Assembly (NCBI GenBank): GCA_016219235.1
Contig: JACRBO010000782.1
Span: forward strand, 1-5,255
From: Chloroflexota bacterium
Lineage (GTDB): Bacteria > Chloroflexota > Anaerolineae > Fen-1058
Length of the DNA stretch: 5,255 nucleotides
Direction: 5' to 3'
The notes beneath the pieces were generated by a model. That model did no database searches. It worked only from the letters and a program-made list of their open reading frames with translations, and was not told the DNA's origin. Position 1 is the stretch's first letter. Each line of letters opens with the position of its first letter. The position numbers were made by a program, and so were the translations under genes. Below, piece by piece: positions 1-4,947 of this stretch.

Positions 1-38
1 CGGCTCCCACGCCGCCGGATCCGGCGGCGTGGGAGCCG
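1..38. terminator. Perfect 38 bp palindrome, probable terminator stem of the ABC ATPase gene
   Basis: The first 19 bases are the exact reverse complement of the next 19, with GGATCC at the centre, so transcripts of either strand can form a GC-rich hairpin of about 16 bp. It lies 18 bases past the stop codon of the ABC ATPase gene, the usual place for an intrinsic terminator. The stretch where a U-tract would follow in minus-strand RNA is beyond the left edge, so termination cannot be confirmed. It could instead be a dispersed extragenic palindrome. The palindrome may also continue past the edge, because base 1 is its outermost visible base. Confidence 0.55.
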
Positions 39-56
39 CCTCTGTTAATGCGATCC

Positions 57-779
57 CTAATACACCATCTCGCCGTTGACGAACGCCCGGGTGCGAGGAT
101 CGATCGGGTGCGAGAAGAACTGCTCGGCTGTGCCCAGTTCGATCAATTTTCCGCTTAACAACAACCCCACCCTATCCGCCAATCGCTTCGCCTGAAACAC
201 GTTGTGCGTCACCAGCACGACTGTCATCGCGCCGTGCGCCCGCACCAGGTCCTCGATCACACCGACGTTGTATGGATCGAGGTTAGCCGTTGGCTCATCA
301 AGCAGCAGTGCCGCCGGTTGCAGCACGATGGCCCGCGCCAGAGCCACGCGCTGCGCCTCGCCGCCGGACAGCGTTCGTGCCCGCGCCCGCGCCATGCTTT
401 GCAGGCCCACCCGGTCCAACGCGGTCATGATCGACTCATGGGCCGCGCGCAGGCCGCGCAATTGCAGGCCAAAGGCCACGTTATCATACACCGATCGATC
501 GAGCAGCGCGGGGGACTGGAAAACCGTGGCGACGCGGCGGCGCACACTCAGATCGAGTTGACCATTGAGGACTGCGCCATCAAATGTGATCGCGCCCTGC
601 GTGGGCGCTTCCAGAAATTGCAGCAGGCGCAGCAGCGTGGTCTTGCCGGAGCCGCTCGGCCCGACGAGCGCCAGCACTTCTCCGCGCGCAATGTCCAGCG
701 CCGGCAGATCGAGAATGGTCCGTGTTGCGTAGCGATGTTGAATCTCGCTGAGTTGATACAGCCAGTTGGCGTCAGACAT
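57..779 (-). CDS. ABC transporter ATP-binding protein, tungstate (TupC)-like
   Basis: This is the cytoplasmic ATPase subunit of an ABC importer, 240 residues and a single full-length nucleotide-binding domain. Visible motifs are Walker A (GPSGSGKTT, residues 40-48), Q-loop Gln88, the LSGGE signature (137-141), Walker B (ALLLDE, 157-162) and the switch His192. The N-terminal wording around the Walker A region ('LLRLLQFLEAPTQGAI'), the SVYDNVAFGL stretch after the Q-loop and the short tail ending in VNGEMVY recall TupC of tungstate importers. The substrate is therefore inferred, and molybdate, phosphate or another oxyanion remain possible. No permease or binding protein is visible. They would have to lie past the left edge or elsewhere in the genome. 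The ATG at 779 is chosen over the GTG at 782 because an AGGTGG Shine-Dalgarno motif ends six bases before it. The start overlaps the stop of the upstream gene by 8 bases, implying translational coupling. Confidence 0.93.
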   Translation of the reverse strand: MSDANWLYQLSEIQHRYATRTILDLPALDIARGEVLALVGPSGSGKTTLLRLLQFLEAPTQGAITFDGAVLNGQLDLSVRRRVATVFQSPALLDRSVYDNVAFGLQLRGLRAAHESIMTALDRVGLQSMARARARTLSGGEAQRVALARAIVLQPAALLLDEPTANLDPYNVGVIEDLVRAHGAMTVVLVTHNVFQAKRLADRVGLLLSGKLIELGTAEQFFSHPIDPRTRAFVNGEMVY

Positions 780-1206
780 CACGCGCCACCTTCTCCAAAA
801 TGGGCTGCAACACGCCGATCATGCGCGCCAATCGCTCAGCCACACGCTCGAGATAGGCCTCGTTCATGGTTTCCAGCGGCAGCGTTTCGTAGACTTTGGT
901 CCAGCCTTTGTCCCACATCTCCGCTTCGACTTGATCGCCCAACTCGGCCTTGATTTCAAAGAGGTGCTGCATGAAGCCGTTCAGCAGGCGCGTGTTTTCG
1001 TCGGGATGGCGGCTTTCAAAATGCAGGCCAATTTCCAGCAGGCCGCGCCGCTCGCCATGCGTGACGACTTCGTAGTGCAGCAGCGAGTTGGCGTAGTAAA
1101 ACTGCACCAGCCACGGACGCAGGTTGACTTTGAAGGCGTGCAATTTCTTCGGGAGGTGGGCGCGCACCGCGTCGGGCAGGGCGCGCATGAAGTCGGCTGA
1201 TTTCAC
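772..1206 (-). CDS. Conserved-looking protein of unknown function coupled to the ABC ATPase
   Basis: I do not recognise a named family for this 144-residue protein. It has no signal peptide or membrane segment and is rich in charged and aromatic residues, so it is probably cytoplasmic. The first half has basic and aromatic residues (LRPWLVQFYYANSLLHYEV), then a GLHFES strand. The second half looks helical (residues about 68-140) and includes a WDKGWTKVYE motif. The only plausible start is a GTG at 1206, with a weak GAGA ribosome-binding motif seven bases upstream. The next in-frame Met, at residue 7, has no such motif, and the frame closes at a stop about 27 bases upstream of the GTG. Its stop codon lies within the start region of the ABC ATPase gene (8 base overlap), so the two are very likely co-translated and perhaps functionally linked. 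It lacks the features of an ABC permease or a solute-binding protein. Confidence 0.82.
   Translation of the reverse strand: MKSADFMRALPDAVRAHLPKKLHAFKVNLRPWLVQFYYANSLLHYEVVTHGERRGLLEIGLHFESRHPDENTRLLNGFMQHLFEIKAELGDQVEAEMWDKGWTKVYETLPLETMNEAYLERVAERLARMIGVLQPILEKVARDV
786..791 (-). promoter_or_regulatory. Ribosome binding site of the ABC ATPase gene
   Basis: The minus strand reads AGGTGG here, close to the AGGAGG consensus. It is six bases from the ATG at 779 but only three from the GTG at 782, so it favours the ATG start. It lies inside the coding sequence of the upstream gene, as expected for coupled genes. Confidence 0.6.
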
Positions 1207-1223
1207 GAATTGATCTCGCGTTG

Positions 1224-1289
1224 AGACCTGTCAGGTGGCGCATCAGTTGCCCGGCAAGCGGGTCATCGCTTGCGCCACCTGACAGGTCT
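1224..1289. repeat. Long inverted repeat (19 bp perfect arms, 28 base centre)
   Basis: The left arm (1224-1242, AGACCTGTCAGGTGGCGCA) is the exact reverse complement of the right arm (1271-1289). Each arm contains its own 11-base palindrome (ACCTG-N-CAGGT). The centre holds a further small palindrome (TTGCC-C-GGCAA, 1247-1257), which competes with an alternative hairpin pairing 1254-1260 with 1267-1273. The element fills most of the gap between the HAD gene, whose stop is three bases away, and the unknown gene. No T-tract follows on either strand, so it is not a canonical intrinsic terminator. It resembles dispersed REP-like extragenic palindromes. No second copy is seen in this window. Confidence 0.85.
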
Positions 1290-1291
1290 GG

Positions 1292-1765
1292 TTAACGGCG
1301 CAGCGTGGCGATGAGGCGTTTGGGATTGAGCAGCAGATCGATCGCGTCATGGATGTCGTTCACGATCACATCGGCAGCGGCCAGCGCCTCACCCGATAGC
1401 CCCTCGCGCCCGATCACGGCGACGCCGATAGCGGCGGCCTTGAGCATATCCACATCGTTCGCGCCGTTGCCGATGGCGACGACCTGGTGCGCGCCGAGCG
1501 TGAAGATGTAATCGGCCTTTTGTTCGCGCTCGCGGCCGCCAGGTCGCAGTCGATCCGCCGTGAAGCGCAGCTGCTCATCGATCTCGGCCTGTTTGCCGTG
1601 CGTGTCGGCGGTCAGCAGTCGCACATCGAGTTTGCCGCGCAGCAGCGCGATCTGTTCCGCGACGCCGTCGATCAACACGCCGTCGGTCGCCAGCGTGCCG
1701 TTCACGTCAAACACGGCGTAGTCCAGTTGAACGATCCCGCGTCCGGGGATTTGAAGTTCGATCAT
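1292..1765 (-). CDS. HAD-family phosphatase, soluble P-type ATPase-like (COG4087 type)
   Basis: This is a small cap-less HAD hydrolase of 157 residues, presumably cytoplasmic and acting on a phosphorylated small molecule that cannot be named from sequence. Motif I is FDVNGT (Asp20 nucleophile), with Asn22 in place of the usual second Asp. Motif II is the Thr in LLTADTHG (Thr52). A candidate motif III Lys is in the EQKADY stretch (Lys83). Motif IV is IGNGANDVDM (98-107), which resembles the GDGxND motif of P-type ATPases. The DxNGT form and the MIELxIPGRG opening fit the 'soluble P-type ATPase' group. The frame stays open to a GTG at 1819, which would add 18 residues and overlap the preceding gene. 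The ATG at 1765 is chosen because an AAAGG motif sits six bases upstream and because family members start with this IPGRG stretch. It follows the HD gene with a 47 base gap. Confidence 0.88.
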   Translation of the reverse strand: MIELQIPGRGIVQLDYAVFDVNGTLATDGVLIDGVAEQIALLRGKLDVRLLTADTHGKQAEIDEQLRFTADRLRPGGREREQKADYIFTLGAHQVVAIGNGANDVDMLKAAAIGVAVIGREGLSGEALAAADVIVNDIHDAIDLLLNPKRLIATLRR

Positions 1766-1771
1766 ATAGAG

Positions 1772-1776
1772 CCTTT
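1772..1776 (-). promoter_or_regulatory. Ribosome binding site of the HAD phosphatase gene
   Basis: The minus strand reads AAAGG, six bases upstream of the ATG at 1765. It supports that start over the upstream GTG at 1819. The rest of the 47 base gap to the HD gene shows no clear promoter or hairpin. Confidence 0.55.
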
Positions 1777-1812
1777 GAATCAGCGATTGGCAGGCGCACG
1801 GCACCCGCATAT

Positions 1813-2424
1813 TTACCACCGCTCAAAAAATGAATCGGCTACATTCAACTGAGCCGACAGAGTCTGAAACCTCTTAGCGAGATTGGGATGAACTGGTATG
1901 CCCTGCTCCTCAAGATACTCCACGAGCCACCCTGACTGGAGAAGGGCTGCTTCTTCCATTCGTCCGGCATACACAACGCTGCGGAGCTTCTTCATTCCTG
2001 TCCATTCTCGAACAGGCGCCAGAATGTCGGCGGCCCGAAGACATTGAGCGAGAGGGACATCAAAGTTGTTTCCCCTGTCAATGTAGGAGTGTGCTGAAAT
2101 AGCATCCAGAATCAGCCTGTCTGTAACGTCCAACTCTTTCGAGATGAGATAGGCACTCACCAGTGCATGTAAGTAGACTGGATGTTGCTCGCAGGGGTGA
2201 GAGAGTTGGATTCCTGCGTCATCAGCTAAGGCCAGTAATCGTTGGGGAGTCAGGTCTCTCGCCGCATCGTGTAGCAAGCCAGCCGTCAGAGCCTGTGGGT
2301 TGTCGAGTTGGTAAATCTCTGACAACTCTCCCATCACTTCCATTACACCCACAGAGTGTCGATATCTTGGTGGCGAAAGGACACGTTTCAAGAATGGCAG
2401 ATATTTGTCAGTGTTGAAGTCCAT
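1813..2424 (-). CDS. HD-domain phosphohydrolase, YqeK-like
   Basis: The 203-residue protein is close to the usual length of YqeK proteins (about 190 residues), which hydrolyse diadenosine tetraphosphate (Ap4A) symmetrically in the cytoplasm. Metal-binding residues of the HD fold are all present in order: His23 (RYRHSVGV), His52-Asp53 (AGLLHDAARD), His86, His112 (AISAHSY) and Asp133 (AADILAPVREW, matching the ADxIEPxR motif of YqeK). The His-Thr-x-Gly of typical YqeK is replaced by HSYIDRGNN, so it is a divergent member and the Ap4A activity is inferred. The ATG at 2424 has a weak AGG about nine bases upstream. Sampled lines give roughly 48-58 percent GC, against 72 percent in a line sampled from the methyltransferase gene, and the gene contains no GATC site. 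It may be a transferred gene. It is followed by the HAD gene on the same strand. Confidence 0.88.
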   Translation of the reverse strand: MDFNTDKYLPFLKRVLSPPRYRHSVGVMEVMGELSEIYQLDNPQALTAGLLHDAARDLTPQRLLALADDAGIQLSHPCEQHPVYLHALVSAYLISKELDVTDRLILDAISAHSYIDRGNNFDVPLAQCLRAADILAPVREWTGMKKLRSVVYAGRMEEAALLQSGWLVEYLEEQGIPVHPNLAKRFQTLSAQLNVADSFFERW

Positions 2425-2439
2425 AACGGTTTGCCTGTG

Positions 2440-2457
2440 TTCGGTTTCGGGTTCGGC
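2440..2457. repeat. Three tandem hexamers TTCGG[T/G/C]
   Basis: Three back-to-back copies of TTCGGN lie on the plus strand (NCCGAA on the minus strand), 16-33 bases upstream of the HD gene start. They fall in the probable 5' leader of that gene. The function is unknown, and they could be simple-sequence slippage or a protein-binding repeat. Confidence 0.5.
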
Positions 2458-2470
2458 GTGCGGCTTAACA

Positions 2471-2513
2471 AGCGATTGAGCGATAAGCCATCAGCGACAT
2501 GCGATATGCGATC
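2471..2513. repeat. Degenerate tandem heptamers between methyltransferase and HD genes
   Basis: Five contiguous heptamers fit [AT]GC[GC]A[TC][AC] (2479-2513), preceded by a related octamer AGCGATTG (2471-2478). The last unit runs into the stop codon of the methyltransferase gene. No clear sigma70 promoter is visible in the 87 base gap, so transcription of the HD gene may depend on read-through or on an unrecognised promoter here. Confidence 0.5.
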
Positions 2514-3396
2514 AATAGTTCCACACGGTCAGTTCTTGCGCGCCGCGCCGATTTTTGCCTTCGCGGTTGATGCTGCGGGCCGTTTCGAACGATTGCATTT
2601 TGCATTCAACCTCGCGCCGTTTGAAAACAGCCTCGTATAGGGCGCGGATTTCGGGCGTATCGGCGTTGTTGATCAACACGTAGCAGCCGCGCTTCGCCAG
2701 ACGACCGATCCACTCCGCCAGCCGTTCCTGTTGATCCCAACCGAAGCCGCCCGCCGTGTAGGCCACAAAATTGGCCGTGCGGCTGAGCGGTTGATACGGC
2801 GGATCGATGTACACGAAATCGTGGTGGCGCGCCTGCCGCAGCGGCCGGGCGAAATCGCTGCTCATCAACTCCACGCGCTGCAGCGCGCGGCTGACGATGT
2901 GCAGCAAAGGTTGATCGAGTACGGTAGGTTTTTTGTGCTGCCCAACCGGCACATTAAACAGCCCCCCGGCGTTAACGCGATACAGTCCATTGTACCCGGT
3001 CTTGTTCAGGAAAATCGTGCGGGCCGCGCGGGTGACGGGCGACGACAGCCCAAAACCCGGCTCGCGATCGAGATTGCGGATGTAGTAATAGTAGGCTTCG
3101 TCGCCGATGTGCGCCTGATGCCGCGCCAGTTCATCGATCAAGTCGTCCACCCGATCGCGCACGACGCAGTAGACGTTCATCAATTCGGCGTTGAGGTCGT
3201 TTAGGATGGCCGGCGACTTGCGCACGCGCGGATTCGCGCCGATCAGACCGAGGTTGTGCAATCGAAAGAAAACCGCGCCCGCGCCCGCAAACGGCTCGAT
3301 GTAGCGGTTGAATTTGCGCGGAAACAGCGGCTCCAGCCGGTCGAGCAATTGGCCTTTGCCGCCGGGCCATTTGATAACGGGGCGCGCTTCGGGCAT
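2512..3396 (-). CDS. D12-class (Dam/DpnM-like) N6-adenine DNA methyltransferase
   Basis: This enzyme transfers a methyl group from S-adenosylmethionine to N6 of adenine in DNA, and GATC is the likely but unproven target. The motif order is that of the alpha group: motif X (KWPGGKGQ, residues 9-16), the SAM-binding motif I (YIEPFAGAGAVFF, 32-44), an ILNDLNAEL stretch (64-72), a target-recognition region with FLNKTGYNGLYRVN and FNVPVG (129-152), then the catalytic DPPY (198-201). The length of 294 residues and the intact C-terminus suggest an active enzyme. A GTG at 3402 would add two residues, but the ATG at 3396 is preferred because AGGTGA lies seven bases before it. No restriction endonuclease gene adjoins it, so it looks like a solitary methyltransferase. 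It has its own likely promoter. Its GC content matches the flanking membrane-protein gene but not the HD gene that follows. Confidence 0.95.
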   Translation of the reverse strand: MPEARPVIKWPGGKGQLLDRLEPLFPRKFNRYIEPFAGAGAVFFRLHNLGLIGANPRVRKSPAILNDLNAELMNVYCVVRDRVDDLIDELARHQAHIGDEAYYYYIRNLDREPGFGLSSPVTRAARTIFLNKTGYNGLYRVNAGGLFNVPVGQHKKPTVLDQPLLHIVSRALQRVELMSSDFARPLRQARHHDFVYIDPPYQPLSRTANFVAYTAGGFGWDQQERLAEWIGRLAKRGCYVLINNADTPEIRALYEAVFKRREVECKMQSFETARSINREGKNRRGAQELTVWNY

Positions 3397-3403
3397 GAAC
3401 ACG

Positions 3404-3409
3404 TCACCT
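3404..3409 (-). promoter_or_regulatory. Ribosome binding site of the methyltransferase gene
   Basis: The minus strand reads AGGTGA, seven bases upstream of the ATG at 3396 and only one base from the alternative GTG at 3402. This decides the start in favour of the ATG. Confidence 0.65.
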
Positions 3410-3426
3410 GATCCAGAATGAGGGCG

Positions 3427-3456
3427 ATTGTATCACACCCAAAGATCAATTCGCAA
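3427..3456 (-). promoter_or_regulatory. Sigma70-type promoter of the methyltransferase gene
   Basis: On the minus strand there is a -10 element TACAAT (3432-3427) extended by an upstream TG (TGATACAAT). A -35-like TTGCGA (3456-3451) is separated from it by 18 bases. The start of transcription would be near 3420, giving a short leader of about 24 bases before the ATG. A GATC site (3444-3447) lies in the spacer between the two elements. Confidence 0.6.
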
Positions 3457-3481
3457 AGCGCGCGAACGATCCGTCGCGCTT
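3456..3481. terminator. Small hairpin at the end of the DUF2723 gene, weak terminator candidate
   Basis: Bases 3456-3462 (AAGCGCG) pair perfectly with 3475-3481, leaving a 12 base loop that can itself form three more pairs (ACG/CGT). The stem includes part of the TAA stop codon of the membrane-protein gene. Only a three-T run follows in the transcript direction, so any rho-independent termination would be weak. The hairpin also touches the -35 element of the methyltransferase promoter. Confidence 0.3.
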
Positions 3482-4940
3482 ACGGCCAGCGCAGTTGATA
3501 GCAATCCTCACCGCTGAGCGTGACGACTGCACCATCCGCCCCGGCCTGATCGGCCAAAACGCGCGAGAAGCACAGCGGCCGATCGGACTCGGCCAGCTGC
3601 GCGGCGTACACTTCGCGCTGCGCCGGCACCATATACGGCAGGTTCAGCACCAGCACGTCAGGGCGCTGCTGCTCGACGATTTGCAAATACTCAGACACCA
3701 CCACGGTTTCCCAATCGCCAAAGTACACCGCCCGATCGGGCAGCTGCGTCAACTCCGATAATTGCCGATCGCGAATCGACGCGAACCGGCTCATGTCCGA
3801 CTGCGGATAGAACACGATCAACTGCAAGGCCAGCAAACCGAGCGCCAGGCCATAGCTCACTCGCCGCGAGATGCACCGCGCCAGCAGCTCCAGGCCGGGG
3901 CCGATCCAGATCGCCATCAACCACAGGCACACACCGTACATCGTGTACTTGTCGAAGACCTCGTAGTTGAAGTAAAACACCGCCGTGGCCGCAAACGCGA
4001 TCGCCGTCGCCGCGAGGAACGATCGGTGTTCGCGCCCCGAAGGGCGGCGCCACAATCCGATCGCGCCCGCGGCGCTCAACGCGCAGCCGATCACCAGATA
4101 ATTGTAGAGCACGTACTTCAGAAACGACCACGCTTCGCTCAACTGCGCCTCGATCGGCCCGAGGCGCAGCAGCGATTGGAACGTCCCGCCCGAGATATAC
4201 CACAGCACACCGGCCGGAGTGCTCAAATCGGCCTGCAAATACTTGCGGGCATAATCGAGGCCAGGTTCGGCCGCATAGCGCAGCGGCAGATACAGATACG
4301 GCGTCAGGCCCAGTCCAAACAACAGCGCGGCCGCCGGCAGCGCGCGCCACGCCAGGCGACGACGGCCGTTGAAGACGATCAACACCGCGTAGCCAGGAAA
4401 AGCCAGCCCCGCCGACAGATGATGCGTAAGGCTCAAGCCGCCGATGAAGGCGCACGCATACAACCACCGATCGCGCCCGGACTCGATCCAGTTAAGCAGC
4501 AGCCAGAAGCCCGCCAGCACCAGCAGCCAGTTCAGGCTGTACACTTCGGCGACGTTGGATTCGCCCCACACGTAGAACGACAGCGCGCCGATCAGGGCGC
4601 TCAACACGGCGGTGGCCGGGTGCGTGACAAAGCGCCGCGTGATGCGGTAGGCCAGCCACGCCGTCAGGGCCGAGGTGACCGCCGACATGAGATTGAGCCG
4701 CCAGCCGGGATCGGTTGCGCCCAGCGGCAGTTGGATGAAGAGATGACCCAGCGCCAGGTAGGTGGGATAGCCGGTCGGATGGATGAGGCCCAGCGTGTAC
4801 GCGCCCGTCGTCAACTCGGCGCTGTCGACGGCGAAGATCGTGGGGGCCAGCGTCAGCACGTAGACGATCAGCGGCGCGCCGATCACGATCAGATCGGGCA
4901 GCCAGCGATGAAGGCGGACGCGTGATAGAGGTGGCATCAT
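3480..4940 (-). CDS. DUF2723-family membrane protein, GT-C type glycosyltransferase candidate
   Basis: The product is about 486 residues with around ten or eleven hydrophobic segments, placing it in the cytoplasmic membrane. The N-terminal third carries DUF2723 (PF11028) hallmarks. After the first membrane helix (about 14-35) comes VDSAE with Asp39 and Glu42 in the first external loop, where GT-C enzymes place their acidic catalytic residue. This is followed by HPTGYPTY (54-61), RLNLMSA (81-87) and AEVYSLN (131-137). A later GLSLTHHLSAG helix is also typical. The last roughly 100 residues are soluble (VYFGDWETVVVSEYLQ, RPDVLVLNLPYM) and probably extracytoplasmic. The likely role is transfer of a sugar from a lipid-linked donor to a surface glycan or protein, with no substrate predictable. 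The frame is open to an ATG at 5045, but those extra residues are basic, unlike the family, and would overlap the upstream gene by about 100 bases. The ATG pair at 4940/4937, just after the upstream stop, is therefore chosen, though its Shine-Dalgarno motif is poor. Confidence 0.88.
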   Translation of the reverse strand: MMPPLSRVRLHRWLPDLIVIGAPLIVYVLTLAPTIFAVDSAELTTGAYTLGLIHPTGYPTYLALGHLFIQLPLGATDPGWRLNLMSAVTSALTAWLAYRITRRFVTHPATAVLSALIGALSFYVWGESNVAEVYSLNWLLVLAGFWLLLNWIESGRDRWLYACAFIGGLSLTHHLSAGLAFPGYAVLIVFNGRRRLAWRALPAAALLFGLGLTPYLYLPLRYAAEPGLDYARKYLQADLSTPAGVLWYISGGTFQSLLRLGPIEAQLSEAWSFLKYVLYNYLVIGCALSAAGAIGLWRRPSGREHRSFLAATAIAFAATAVFYFNYEVFDKYTMYGVCLWLMAIWIGPGLELLARCISRRVSYGLALGLLALQLIVFYPQSDMSRFASIRDRQLSELTQLPDRAVYFGDWETVVVSEYLQIVEQQRPDVLVLNLPYMVPAQREVYAAQLAESDRPLCFSRVLADQAGADGAVVTLSGEDCYQLRWP

Positions 4941-4947
4941 CAGTTCA

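Noticed and set aside
204..953. A 249-codon plus-strand open frame opposite the ABC ATPase gene
   Set aside because: It is a His/Arg/Gln-rich shadow crossing two well-supported minus-strand genes, with no recognisable motif.
1224..1289. Terminal inverted repeats of a small insertion sequence
   Set aside because: Only 28 bases separate the arms, there is no coding capacity, and I see no flanking target-site duplication.
1766..1819. Extension of the HAD protein to a GTG at 1819
   Set aside because: It would overlap the HD gene stop. The downstream ATG has a good ribosome binding site and matches the usual family N-terminus.
2512..3396. A restriction-modification system or DISARM/BREX-like defence cluster around the methyltransferase
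   Set aside because: Neither neighbour is a nuclease, helicase or other defence protein. The adjacent HD and HAD proteins match housekeeping-type phosphohydrolases, so only a solitary methyltransferase is supported.
3691..4467. A second minus-strand frame of 258 codons inside the DUF2723 gene
   Set aside because: It is out of frame with the family motifs, Arg/Gly/Val-rich and fully contained in the real gene.
3762..4925. A 387-codon open frame on the plus strand opposite the DUF2723 gene
   Set aside because: The translation is dominated by Arg, Gln and Ala with no domain, as expected for the complement of a GC-rich coding sequence. The minus-strand frame has clear family motifs and membrane helices.
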